A stretch of DNA of 64,000 nucleotides, taken from contig OX415249.1 in NCBI GenBank assembly GCA_948329865.1, positions 120,038,286-120,102,285 of the forward strand, given 5' to 3'. The notes under the pieces are model-generated. The model did no database searches. It saw only the letters and a program-made list of their open reading frames with translations, and had not been told where the DNA came from. A program made the translations under genes and the position numbers. This document shows positions 11,487 to 21,483 of the stretch, in pieces. This stretch comes from Linaria vulgaris. Lineage: Eukaryota; Streptophyta; Magnoliopsida; Lamiales; Plantaginaceae. Each line of letters opens with the position of its first letter. Positions within the stretch are counted from its first letter, which is position 1.

Positions 11487-11879
11487 TCATCCCGTCATCG
11501 CCAGAGTCATCCGGATCATCGTGATGATGTAACACACTAGTAGCCGAGTCGTCCGAGTCAGAACTCATACCTATAAAAAGTCATATTAACATAATAAAAA
11601 TTGAATAACAAGGTATGTTAGCCAAATAACTTGTCATCACTTAACATAATTTCCATAATACGGAGTATAATACACGAATTATAATAACGTTCAAACAAGA
11701 CAATCACTCATAAGTATAAAAATAACGTGCACATAGATATCATTGTCAGATACACAACGCAGTAATTGAAAGAGTCCAAGTGACAGCTCATCAACACACA
11801 GTGGTGAAGCACGCCAAAACAAAGGAATATTCGACCCTTAATAGTAGCAAATCCTCTACATAATAGGATCGCCATTGCC
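11487..11879. other. Spacer between Harbinger ORF remnants
   Basis: Minus-strand reading toward 11880 is the C-terminal side of the Myb-like partner; the rest has no recognisable coding content. Confidence 0.4.
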
Positions 11880-12869
11880 ATAGGCTTCTTCAACACTCAA
11901 TCGAGTAACCCAAACCAACTGATCCTCGGCCTTCATGTTTAGGAAGAACAACCGAGTGCTTGGATACGTCAGTTTTTCGTTGACCCTAAAAAACAGATCT
12001 TGGGTAATGCCAGTCAGTGCGTACAAAGCATCTATGGCTCGAGATATATGTTTATCGACCGAATTCTAGTTGAGTGCCCACTCATTTGCATCGTTTGTCT
12101 TTTGCTAAGATGTAATGGTTGCCTCAATCTTCTGACTCCTAGTAGTTGGCTCTTTGCGCTTTTGAGGGTGCCTCTTAGTGTTGCCAATAACATTGGTTGG
12201 ACCAGAATTGTTGCGACTACAAGTAGCTTGAGTACGTCCACTATTGGGAGTCGGGGGTTCTTGACTGTACCACTAAATAGATCAGTTTGGTCAGGGTTGA
12301 TGGTGCAAGGGACTTCTTCAGGATATCCGAGATTAACCTCGCCCTCGCCCTCGTCCTCAAAATCAGAATCACCTTGAGTTAATGCCCTGGCAGCGTACCC
12401 GGTGGCAACCCGGTATTGCCACATTTCATTGAGAAGCTCGTAAGCTGGAAGCAGCCTTATGCAATCCGAAATAATTTTTGGATGTTCCTGAAAAACAAAG
12501 GTTAGCTAATACATATGGAAACACTTGAGTTGCACAAACTTTCAACCATCATAAGGACGACATTCGATCATAAATAAACACATTTACCATAGCTAGCCGT
12601 GTCCAGTGCTTCTTGGTTGCCGTTATCACCTGATTCTCTTCGTCTCAACCAAATCTTGTTCGCTCCCGCACGTCCTTAATATGCCGCCACTGCGCCTTAA
12701 GGCGACTGTATTTCCCCTTCATCTGATCAACATAAAACTGATACGTGCGCCCATTTTGGTTGCTCAGGCTGGTGCACAACGTGTTCCATGACGTGTTACT
12801 GAAGGTGGTATCGAGAAGATTACCGACGAGGTACTCCTCCTGCATCATCTCACAAAAAAAACATCTCAT
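11880..12869 (-). pseudogene. Harbinger-associated Myb/SANT-like protein, frameshifted
   Basis: Pieces in order on the minus strand: 12869-12645 with the Myb/SANT core (FSNTSWNTLC, then YQFYVDQMKGKYSRLKAQW); a segment ending CIRLLPAYELLNEMWQYR; an acidic linker (DSDFEDEGEGE, 12424-12300); then, in other frames near 11900-12030, LYALTGI, DLFFRVNEKL and LFFLNMKAEDQLVWV. This is the full architecture of the plant Harbinger ORF1 protein (Myb-like DNA-binding head, spacer, C-terminal helical region). Stops and shifts between pieces make it a pseudogene. Its position upstream of the transposase remnant at 11064-11486 on the same strand supports one degraded element. Confidence 0.65.
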
Positions 12870-13235
12870 TTTTGGCTGACTAAGCAGCCTCGTGGCTTTT
12901 CGCCAGCCGTGAAGTGCTTTGTGTGGATTCAGCCCGAGTTTCAGTTCCGTTTACCATCTAATAAAAGTGGGAGGCCGAATAGCGGACCCAATAGCAAATA
13001 GAAAACTATGAAGACGGTTTGTCTTAAAACATGATTGGTTCGAACATGTGGAATGCAATAATTAACACATACATATACGTTTAATGAAATAAAAACTCTA
13101 CGACATGAAGAGTGTATGTAGATTTACAAGCGCAATTGAATCGTTGTAAGTTCGTGCCTGTTCCAACCTTCCTAGTTCATATAACAACAATAATATATTG
13201 AAATGTTAGTGTACGTATGAGGTACAAAGTATGCA
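12870..13235. other. Intergenic, no gene seen
   Basis: No coding sequence or repeat recognised. Confidence 0.4.
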
Positions 13236-13237
13236 TA

Positions 13238-13372
13238 AGAATTGGGACAAAACATGTTGGTGTAATAAAAAGACAAGATTCAGTGTACTTGTGAAATGAG
13301 AATTATGTTTCAGAATTAGGACAAAACATGGCGGTGTAATAAAAAGACAAGATTCGGTGTACATATGAAGTA
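13238..13372. repeat. Direct repeat, about 75-nt unit, two copies
   Basis: GACAAAACATG..GGTGTAATAAAAAGACAAGATTC(A/G)GTGTAC occurs at about 13243 and 13318 with few differences. Confidence 0.8.
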
Positions 13373-13908
13373 AGAAGAATGTACTTGTATGGAAAATTTA
13401 AAAGTGTTGTAATAAGAACAAAATATACCTTACTAGAATCTGCTTGGATTCAGACAAATAATGTTAGGGATCAACCTTAATATATACAAGAATATTGGAG
13501 GGAAACTGAAACTAATTGGAGGGAACTTTTATTTCGAATATTTTCGCCCCAAAAATTTTGTCGCGCGCATGTGGACAGATTTTAGGAGGGAACAAATATT
13601 CGAGAGTAGGGAAAACCATTGTTGGCGCCAACTGTATGGAAAGGTGATGGTGATGGGTATAGGGATGACGACAGATTAGTCAGATGAACAGTTTGCTACA
13701 TGGTAGGCTGTTTCTAAAGTTACACCCAACTTTTTGCAACAAATTCTAATATCTGAAAAATACGATTCTCTAAATAATTGAAAAAAGACCTTTAGAGAAG
13801 AATAGCCAAATAAAAAAACGCGTTTATAAGATTTTTTTTTCTTGAAAAGCCAACCACAAAGGAGCATAGACTTTTGTATGTGTCTGCCAAAAAATCCGGT
13901 GAACTTTA

Positions 13909-14035
13909 TAACTAAGGCTAAGGGTGAAGTCTATGGTGGGGGGAGGACCAGTGGTCCTCCTTCCGTAGGATCATGCCAAGTGTCCTATTCATTTTTGGCT
14001 CAAAGATGCAATTTAAATATCTAGCCTTAAGTTTA
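13909..14035. mobile_element. Short element with inverted ends, flanking the pararetrovirus
   Basis: AACTAAGGCTA (13909) and TAGCCTTAAG (about 14022) form near-perfect inverted ends about 125 nt apart. The interior (GTCTATGGTGGGG, then CAGTGGTCCTCC and GCCAAGTGTC) resembles the block at 21924-22010 on the other side of the pararetrovirus, suggesting a common short repeat family at both borders. Confidence 0.35.
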
Positions 14036-14099
14036 CAATAATTTCATTTTGACCCCAAAACTAAACAGAGATAGTCCATTACGACCATATCAGGCCCAT

Positions 14100-14559
14100 C
14101 ATGCTTCCATATTGAAGACTTAAAACATTACATGTAAAAGGTACCTCGTTTGACCGTACTACCGTCGGGTATTCCACCAGGTTTTACGAAGACTCCTCGC
14201 CTTCAACCACTCGATCGCAACCGATGGTTCTGCAATGGCTCCTTCAACGATAATCAGCACAACCCTGGTTCGTTTCCTACTCCGGGCGTAAGAGGTAAAC
14301 TTCGGTCCGAAATGTTTAGAAGAACATCAAACATTAACACGCTTAAGCGAAAGCCTTGATTTTATTTATATAATGGAAACTTATTTATTACAATATCATA
14401 ACCCCTTTTTGAGAAGAGTTACTTGTTTAGCTACTCATAGTAGCTTTGTTTCCCTCACACATGCACTCGTATTTAAAACAGAACTATGAAACTATTACAC
14501 ACTTGTATTTTACAGTAGAAATAAAACACTCAACTATTACAAACTATTGAAAGACTCTC
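14100..14559 (-). other. Pararetrovirus leader and intergenic region
   Basis: Non-coding sequence downstream of the viral TATA box in transcript direction. It would correspond to the RNA leader preceding the PBS in a circular genome. No second PBS copy is present on this side, so the integrated copy looks like one linear genome-length unit. Confidence 0.45.
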
Positions 14560-14565
14560 TTTATT
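14560..14565 (-). terminator. Polyadenylation signal of the pararetrovirus
   Basis: AATAAA on the minus strand about 55 nt downstream of the TATA box. A polyA signal just behind the promoter is how pararetroviruses make terminally redundant genomic RNA: bypassed on the first pass, used on the second. Confidence 0.5.
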
Positions 14566-14619
14566 TTTTGTAAGAAAACAGAGGGGAATGGTCGATGCCT
14601 TCTGCTTTCTTCAGCTGGG

Positions 14620-14685
14620 ATATATATAGATGAGGTCGAGGACTTCAATTGCGGACTTCATCCTTCCTTGATAGTGGAAACGTCA
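14620..14685 (-). promoter_or_regulatory. Pararetrovirus promoter: TATA box and TGACGT element
   Basis: Minus-strand CTATATATATCCC (14620-14630) is a strong TATA box. About 50 nt upstream lie CCACTATC (near 14670) and TGACGT (14680-14685), an ASF-1/TGA-type bZIP half-site like those in caulimovirus transcript promoters. Position after the last ORF supports the assignment. Confidence 0.6.
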
Positions 14686-15281
14686 TGGCTTACATCTCGT
14701 TCCACTTAGCTTGCGGTCCCTCCATTATTCAACAGATAATGGTGCGTTTGTTCAGAATTTTTTGTCGTGGCCCCTTTTTTCCTGCCTTTTCAAAAGTAGG
14801 GGTGGTCCTGGTTGTTAACCTGTCCTGGTCAATCACATGGCCTCTTTTCCTTTGTTAGAGAAATTTGTCCTTTTCCCGGCACGAGTCATCTTTCCGGGCC
14901 TGGTAGAGCTCTCCCTGTCATATTCCCACTTGTCTTTTTTGATTGGGAATCTTTTGCCGAATAGAGGCTCCTTTTGCTCGGGGCATTTTAGACAAATGCG
15001 ATCTTTCCACTTTCCGACATGCATCATGTTGCACGTTTTCCGTTTAGTCTCTGCGTTGATGGAATCTCGTTGTTCCACAGTTTTTGCCTCTTACTTTCAA
15101 AAATTGTTTCGGCAAACTGAGTAGTGGTACTTGTCATAGAATTGAGCATAAGTGATCCGTTTTCAGCATTTTGGAATGTTTTAAACGAATATTTGACTTT
15201 GTCCATTTCTGTCAGACAAACCCAAAGTCCCCAAGCTCTTCTTGTGGTGATATCATCCTCTGATATCGGAGCAACTAGAAG

Positions 15282-15899
15282 TTATTCTTCTGGTGGTGGC
15301 TTTATAAAATCTAAAGCCTTCATGTACGGTCTCTGTAGCTTAATAAAATGAAAGCTGGGAAAGAAACCTTTTCCATTAATCTCTGGTACGGCTGAAATGA
15401 ATTTAAGTTCCAGCGTTTCACCTCGTCCGAGTTTGTGGTTATTCTTCCATGATCCATACACTCCCTCGTATATCCATCCTGGCAATTTCGAAATTTCCAG
15501 GAACCCTGGTGATGTAGTGAAGACTGAGGCTAAACAACCAAAGTCGAACCACTCTCGTACACTCTCTGGTTTTGCACCTGGTAGAGTCCAAACTCGTGGG
15601 TATTTTCCCGACCAATCGGCCAAGGATTTACCTGGGACAAGTCCCATTCTTGTATATAACCTTTCCCATGTCCTTTGGTATTCCATCAATGGGGATGGTT
15701 TTAAGTTACTATCTTGGATCTTAGGTTTTTCAATCCTTGGTCTAAGATTGAGCTCGTTAATTTCAGTCTCCAATTTTTTAGACTGATTAGATTCTTCAGA
15801 TGTTTCCATCTTAGAATCTTTCTTGTTTTCAGGAACCTCTTCATCCTCGTAAGGATCCTTCCCTGTGTTTGGGATGATAGTGCTTGCACTATTTCCCAT
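15282..15899 (-). CDS. Pararetrovirus 3' ORF, candidate transactivator/inclusion-body protein
   Basis: 205 residues, uninterrupted. The N-terminal third is acidic and lysine-rich; the rest is a globular-looking domain with several tryptophans (ADWSGKYPRVWTLPG, REWFDFGCLASVF, GWIYEGVYGSW). By position it corresponds to the last ORF of caulimovirids that encode a translational transactivator, which lets ribosomes translate successive ORFs of one RNA; that would suit the coupled ORF chain here. It is much shorter than a typical transactivator (about 500 residues) and I see no sure viroplasmin motif, so the function is inferred from position only. Start 17 nt after the preceding stop. Confidence 0.5.
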   Translation of the reverse strand: MGNSASTIIPNTGKDPYEDEEVPENKKDSKMETSEESNQSKKLETEINELNLRPRIEKPKIQDSNLKPSPLMEYQRTWERLYTRMGLVPGKSLADWSGKYPRVWTLPGAKPESVREWFDFGCLASVFTTSPGFLEISKLPGWIYEGVYGSWKNNHKLGRGETLELKFISAVPEINGKGFFPSFHFIKLQRPYMKALDFIKPPPEE

Positions 15900-15916
15900 A
15901 CTTTCTCGTCATGTAC

Positions 15917-16168
15917 TCATATTTCAGCGATTAGTTTCGACGATGATGCCTCTCGCATAATGGGGCCATAAAGGCTATCCCATAACATGGTGCTGTGAAG
16001 CCTTGCGGTTTTTATTTCAGTCTGGACCTTGTTTAGGTCTTTCTCTTGTACATGTCCAGAAGCCTTTGCATTGACTGTTAGGCTGTCTATTGCCTTGTTT
16101 AGCTCCTCGAGACTGTCACTGTGATGCCTCCACCTTGTAAGGATGTTGTTGGCTTCACCGGGCTCCAT
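15917..16168 (-). CDS. Small pararetrovirus ORF overlapping the end of pol
   Basis: 83 residues starting at an ATG that overlaps the last 14 nt of pol in another frame and ending 17 nt before the next ORF. The protein is helical and charged (LEELNKAIDSL, KDLNKVQTEIKTA), probably a short coiled coil. I do not recognise a family. Its exact fit between neighbours argues that it is a real ORF reached by reinitiation. Confidence 0.5.
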   Translation of the reverse strand: MEPGEANNILTRWRHHSDSLEELNKAIDSLTVNAKASGHVQEKDLNKVQTEIKTARLHSTMLWDSLYGPIMREASSSKLIAEI

Positions 16169-18272
16169 CTCGTGTTAAGAAATCTGCAAGAACATTTTCA
16201 TGAGATTTAATAATCACAACGTCAAAATCGTAATATTGACAAACTGCTTGCCATCTTAAGAGTCTGGCATTCTCGGGTTTGCTTTCTATTTTGTTTTTTA
16301 AGAAAGCCTTAACACTTGTATTATCAATTTTTAAGGTAAATTTCTTTGCTAGTAAGAACAGAGGCCATTTTTTGAATGCACTTCGAACCGCAAAGAACTC
16401 CTCGTTAATGTGCCATCTGGCCGCATTATTGTCTGCAAATGGTCTGCTGCAATATCTGCATGGGACTTCTCTTGTTGGTTCTACCTTCGTTAGAACTGCT
16501 GCCCACCAATGATCACTAGCATCTGTATATAATACCAGATCATCTTCATCGTTAGGTATAGCAAGTTTGGGAAGGTTCTGACACAACTTTTTTAGTTGTT
16601 GAACTGCTCCTGCATGTTCGTTAGTTCATTTGAACTCAGCATCCTTTTTAAGTAAGGGGCTGAATATTTTCCTGTAACTTGCAAGATTGTTGATAAACAT
16701 CCCTGCAAAATTAACTAAGCCCAAAAAGCTTTGGAGTTGTTTAACTGTTTTGAGATTATCTGAGAAATCACGTACCTTTTCGACCAAATGTGTTTGGAGG
16801 ATGATACCTGATTCGTCAATCTCAATGCCAAGGAATTCAGTCTTCCTTGTAAGGATTACTGCTTTCTTCTGAGATAACACTAATCCATTCTTGAAACATA
16901 TGTCTGAGAAAATCTCTAGATGTTTGAGATGTTCTTTGACCGTTTTTGATGCTATGAGGATATCGTCCACATAAACAAACATGAAACTGAAGTAATCTTT
17001 GAAAAGATTATCCATTTTCCTTTGGTATATTTGGGTTGCGTTGCCCAGTCCCATTGGCAACACATTCCAAATGTAATGTCCTTATGGCGTGGAGAAGGCA
17101 GTAAACTTCTTGCTTTCCTCTTGCATCTTAATTTGATAGAAACCCAATTTACAATCAAATTTAGAGAATACCTTTGCGTTTTTGACACAATTGATTAGGT
17201 GTTCTCGACTTGGAATGTAGTAGCCATCAAATTCTAGGATCTTATTGATTCCTTGATAGTTGATGACAAGTCTTGGTTTTCCTCTTTTTATCTCGCCATG
17301 GTTTCTTACCAGAAAGCCTGGGCTACTGTATGGTGAGACTCCTGGTGAAATCAACTTAAGGTCAAGGTGTTCCTTAAGAATCATTTGCATATCCTTACGA
17401 TCACTTTGATTCATCAGGATTGACTTGTATCGTACAAACTCATGTTCTTTTCCCTTTTGAAGTTTCAAGGAAGCTAGGAGTTCATTCTTGTTCCACCATG
17501 CCAAAGGATCTTCGCTGAAATTCCTTTGAATCTTGTTTTTGATATCTTCAAGTGTTATTTGCTCTTCACTTGTGATATCTGTTTGCGATACTCCTTCCAT
17601 GCTGACCTTGAGAAGTTTGATTGTTGTTTCTTTGATCCTTTATGTATCTGGATCATCGTCTCCTATCAGGTCTGCTCTCAACTGGAGTATAGCTTCTCCA
17701 TACTTGCGTTGATCTCTCATTTTTGGGTGTCGAAGTTGTCCTTCATCACCACGCTTGCTGCGAAAATTGAAAGGCATTTTGCGGTAAAATGCTTCCCTAA
17801 GTCGTTGAATGAGAATCTTATGGTCACAGGGCGTTGTGAGAATAAGTCTTCTTGTCTCATTGTCCTGTGTAACCCTTTTAAAGGCCTGCAAGAAATTGTT
17901 GCCTAGGAGAATATCTGCTCCTGTATCATAGAAATAGATCGGTGGCGTCTTGACCTTGTACCAAGGGCTGCCTCCTGCGCCTCCGATGAGTATTTCCGCT
18001 TGCTTAATTCCTCTCTTAAAGGTGATAATCCTTTTAGAGAAGTCTCTTCCTGCAACTGCTGGTAATTCCTCTTCAAGGTTGTGTGGAAACACGCTCTTTT
18101 TTGCCGTACATATTCCAGCACCTGAATCAATGTATGCTGCAAAGTACTCTGCCATGTACTTTTCATAAAACATCCCAACTGAGATGTATATGGAGAATGG
18201 ACTAGTGGTCATCGGATTCGATATCTTTTTCCTTCCACCGTAAACTCCATCCCATCCTGTATCCTTTCCCAA
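16155..18272 (-). pseudogene. pol: Pararetrovirus protease-reverse transcriptase-RNase H, three stops
   Basis: One frame of 706 codons with in-frame stops at 17640-17642 (TAA), 17082-17084 (TAA) and 16626-16628 (TGA); no frameshift. Order: retropepsin with the DSGA active site (AAYIDSGAGICT) and closing ILLGNNF motif; reverse transcriptase with palm motif YVDDILI near 16970; RNase H with the first catalytic aspartate in LYTDASD, glutamate in NEEFFAVRSAF and aspartate in KIDNTSVK. It copies the RNA pregenome into DNA in replicating relatives; this copy cannot make the full polyprotein. There is no integrase domain, which separates it from Ty3/gypsy elements. Its start overlaps the movement-protein ORF by 64 nt. 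Confidence 0.85.
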
Positions 18273-19462
18273 GGTTTATGTGCCTCGAGGAATTCTAGTC
18301 CGAGTATTAAATTCTCGGTTAATCTTCCTGCAATTCCCTGTATTTTGAAATCCATACTTCCCAGTTTTAGACGTCCTTGATATCTTCCTGGTAAAGGATG
18401 TTGGAGATAATACAAAGCATTGCTTGGAAAGGTATTATCATTCTGAGTAATATCGAAGATTACTTCGATTATACTCCATCCTGCTGGACATTGAAGCTCT
18501 CCTTCGGTAATGAACTGACCTGGTCCAGTGATAGCTTCCAGAATAGGTCTCTTTCCCATTCTTTGACTTGTCCTTTGGCTTATCATCCTGTTTTCACTGA
18601 ACGAAGCTCGTATTTGTTCAAACCTGTGACTAACTGTCTGATTTAGCACTGGTTGATCTCTGATAATCATGTCCATCTCTTGGATATGGGGCAGATCAGA
18701 GATTTCTGGTTTGACCGCTTGGGCAACCTTCTCGAATATTTCTAGGATCTCAACGAACTCTTTTCTCTGAAATACCTCCGAATGATGGGTATTAGAGAGT
18801 GCGTATGAGATGCTATATGTAATAGAGTATGGTCTATTCCCTTCTTTCATCAGATCTTTATTTTTGGAATCTTGATGAAGGGTTAACGCTCTATTAAAGT
18901 CTCGATCCGCCAGGTTATAGGCAATCTTTGGATAGATAAACATTGCCACATTTCCTGCGAATAGGTTGCCGGAGATTCCTCCTAGACATGCATCTCTCAG
19001 ATTTTGAATTCTTCTATCGAAGACTGCAATGTCGATTGGGGAATTGACTCTTTCTTTGAACGTTGCTTTAAGTAAGATTCTTATGGCTCCGATATGGATC
19101 CAGGGCATCTTCTGAGCAACTTCCCTGTTGAGTCTGTTTAGTTCCTCCTTGATCTCCATCATGGGAACTAACTGCATTTCCATCACATTACTGGTCAGCT
19201 CCATTGGGATTGCAAGCTCTCCCGCCGTGACTTTGTAAATAATATGATGCTTCCTTTGCCCTAGACTTAATTGTGTCAAGGCTCTCTCCATTTTGCCGAC
19301 TGCGAAGCCGTCATAAATGCGGAGTTTCGGATCCTCTTTCATAATTCTCATCAGAGCTTTATGTGATATACTTGTCTGTGAGAAAAACCCCGAGATATCC
19401 TCTTGCGTCTCCTGATGGAAGATTTCCTCTTCTTTAGTCTGATTCTGATTCAGAAGACTCAT
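18209..19462 (-). CDS. Pararetrovirus movement protein (30K superfamily)
   Basis: 417 residues from the ATG at 19460-19462, which overlaps the end of the coat ORF by 29 nt; the frame is open further upstream but that part runs antiphase through the coat gene and is not convincing. The middle contains the 30K-type core: a beta-rich stretch (WIHIGAIRILLKA), a conserved aspartate region (PIDIAVFDRRIQN), GNLFAGNVAMFIYPKIAY and an LADRDFNRALTL segment. In plant viruses such proteins form tubules through plasmodesmata for cell-to-cell spread. Frame is intact. Its place downstream of the coat protein is the reverse of the usual order. Confidence 0.7.
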   Translation of the reverse strand: MSLLNQNQTKEEEIFHQETQEDISGFFSQTSISHKALMRIMKEDPKLRIYDGFAVGKMERALTQLSLGQRKHHIIYKVTAGELAIPMELTSNVMEMQLVPMMEIKEELNRLNREVAQKMPWIHIGAIRILLKATFKERVNSPIDIAVFDRRIQNLRDACLGGISGNLFAGNVAMFIYPKIAYNLADRDFNRALTLHQDSKNKDLMKEGNRPYSITYSISYALSNTHHSEVFQRKEFVEILEIFEKVAQAVKPEISDLPHIQEMDMIIRDQPVLNQTVSHRFEQIRASFSENRMISQRTSQRMGKRPILEAITGPGQFITEGELQCPAGWSIIEVIFDITQNDNTFPSNALYYLQHPLPGRYQGRLKLGSMDFKIQGIAGRLTENLILGLEFLEAHKPWERIQDGMEFTVEGKRYRIR

Positions 19463-20912
19463 CGTTGTATTCTTCTTCTTCGTATATGCTTTCGTTTGAG
19501 GGAATGTCCTCGAACCGATATACTTGAATAAGATCTTGATAGTAAACGGCTTCCTTGATTTCTGGTGTCGCCTCGAACCGTTTGACTCCTCGGTTTTGGT
19601 TTTGCGGACAATCGGTAGAGATTTGGCCTGGAGCGCCACATGTCCAGCAATTGCAATCCTTAAAACTTTCATTGGCTCTGGTTTGTGCCCTTCTGAAAGT
19701 TCTTTTGGTAGATATTCTGTTGGATCTATCCCGGCTTGTGGTTGGTCGTCCTCGGCTTGGCCCTGAACGATGTCCCGATTTGTAACTTCGGGCCTTTTGT
19801 TTGGACCAAAATCTTCTGGGTTTCCATGAAGATCTTTCTTTGCCACGTCTCTCTTCTCTGGCATAAGGGTATTTCTTTCTTTTCTTATGCTCTCTGGTTC
19901 CTCCGACAATTGTTGGGATGTCATTGTTTTCGCAGCAAAGAGTAACATTTTTGTTGACTCTTCGCAGCCTCTTGTAATTCTTAAGCTCGGCCGCCTTTTG
20001 GCACCATTCGGCAAGTTTGCTTTTGAGGAACGACATTCGTCTTGCCACGGTATCGATACCTTGAGGCAATTCGTATTCCTTTATCAGCATTTCCCTCCAT
20101 GGGCTTGGAATTTTGGCGAAGAAAAGTGGGATGGACGTAGCATCACTCACCTTCGACTTCCGTTTGTACTCGGTAAAGAGTTTTATGTATAAGTCTATGT
20201 TACATATGTCGTGTAACTCGAGACTATACAATGCTCTTTCATATCTCTTGGCTTGCTCTCGTCCTCCTCCAAAGTTTCCTTCTGAGTCCTCGAAGTAACG
20301 AACTCCGATGAAAAGTATCTTGAATACTTTGGCCATTTTATCTACGATACTCTTCATGGATTCTCCTGTCGCCACTTCTTCTTTGGTTCCCAAGTCTGTC
20401 TGTTCCCAGGCGATCTTGACTGACCCTTCCAAACTCATATTTAGCAACAATATGAATGCTTATTTGTTGAGATCAAGGGTTGCTGCTGCAATCCTCATTG
20501 CCGAGGCCCAATCGTCAATCAGAAGTTCCCTGTTTTTGAAATCAAGGGTATCTAGATTGAGCATTAACCCATACGGGTGTATTGGGTCGAGCTGGGACTT
20601 GACATATGGTGTTTCCCTTATGTCTGGTCTCCTTCGCGATCTGGTTATGCCTGGTTTTATGAAATCTGGATGTAGATTCCCTCCAGGAACAAAGTCTCCT
20701 TGGTGCGACATGGGCTCATCCTGGTGAGGTGGACTGCTTACTCCGCTATCCTCTGGTATCGCCGGTGGGGCATGACTGGAAGGCTCTGCATATTGAGTCA
20801 TTTGCTGGGTTTTGAGATTCACCAGATTTAGTCCGGCGAATGATTCTACAAGGTCGTTTAGATCCTGCAGGTTCCCGAAGTTGACTTCGTTGAGATGAAT
20901 TCGGGCTGTCAT
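19434..20912 (-). pseudogene. Pararetrovirus coat protein with zinc knuckle, one stop
   Basis: 493 codons from an ATG that forms an ATGA overlap with the preceding ORF. A single in-frame TAA (20460-20462) interrupts it at about one third. Beyond this: a predicted helical capsid core, a strongly basic region (about 19700-19900, rich in K/R/S), a CCHC-like knuckle CWTCGAPGQISTDC near 19627-19665, and an acidic tail (EEEEYNDESSESESD). Basic region, knuckle and acidic tail are the caulimovirid coat-protein signature. The knuckle histidine is replaced by glutamine. Confidence 0.75.
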
Positions 20913-21310
20913 GGCTTCTTTCGGGGAACTGATTCTCCTCTCAATAAGGCCCTCATCTTTTCTCCTTCTGTCAATTCTCGTTTTACTTCTACAGTTTTGC
21001 CTTTCTGGTGTAGAAGTGGCTCTGTTCCATAAGAGGGTGGTAGCCACCCTCCTCGCTTTCTTCCTGAAGAATTGGGCCGTGATTCCAAATTTTTTATTCT
21101 TAGCTGGACATCCAGCAGGTTTTCCAAGACCTCCTTTTGTCGCCTAGACATGGTTTTCAGCTTATCTTGGAGTTCTTGAAGTAGCTCGGGCATATGGTAT
21201 AGACGGTTACCATATGTCTGGACTATCTTCTGGATTTCTCTGAGATCTTGGGATAGCTTGGTGCTCTCGGTCTCGAGCTCGTTGAAATTTGGCAACGCCA
21301 GATTGCTCAT
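20909..21310 (-). CDS. Pararetrovirus coiled-coil protein, virion-associated-protein-like
   Basis: 133 residues. The first two thirds are a leucine-rich heptad-type coiled coil (LREIQKIVQTY, LLQELQDKLK, VLENLLDVQLRIKNLE). The C-terminus is basic and proline-rich with EGEKMRALLRGE and a KKP end. Size and layout match the virion-associated protein of caulimovirids, which trimerises through a coiled coil and binds the capsid through its basic tail. It starts in an ATGA overlap with the 58-residue ORF and ends in an ATGA overlap with the coat ORF. Confidence 0.55.
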   Translation of the reverse strand: MSNLALPNFNELETESTKLSQDLREIQKIVQTYGNRLYHMPELLQELQDKLKTMSRRQKEVLENLLDVQLRIKNLESRPNSSGRKRGGWLPPSYGTEPLLHQKGKTVEVKRELTEGEKMRALLRGESVPRKKP

Positions 21311-21483
21311 CTATTGTCTCTTTCGATGATCAATCTTTTAATTCTCCCGATCTCCGCCGTAAGACCATTAACTGTCGCGTACTTGGCTCTGACGCTGTGG
21401 ATGTTAATCGGTCTTTGCCTGGCCAGGTCCTCGAGCCTTCTCATAAAAAGTTCGAGCTCGTGTTCCAGAGTGATACCAGGCAT
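21307..21483 (-). CDS. 58-residue pararetrovirus ORF between two overlaps
   Basis: The ATG at 21481-21483 overlaps the previous stop as TAATG; its own TGA overlaps the next ATG as ATGA. The product begins MPGITLEHELELF and is a charged amphipathic helix (FMRRLEDLARQR, IGRIKRLIIERDN). No family recognised. The precise stop-start couplings on both sides are the main reason to accept it. Confidence 0.55.
   Translation of the reverse strand: MPGITLEHELELFMRRLEDLARQRPINIHSVRAKYATVNGLTAEIGRIKRLIIERDNR

Noticed and set aside
15397..15786. 129-codon plus-strand frame in the pararetrovirus
   Set aside because: Antisense shadow of the 205-codon viral ORF.
18272..20014. Upstream 180 or so codons of the long movement-protein frame as part of that protein
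   Set aside because: That part lies antiphase over the basic half of the coat ORF; the ATG at 19462 just before the coat stop is a better start.
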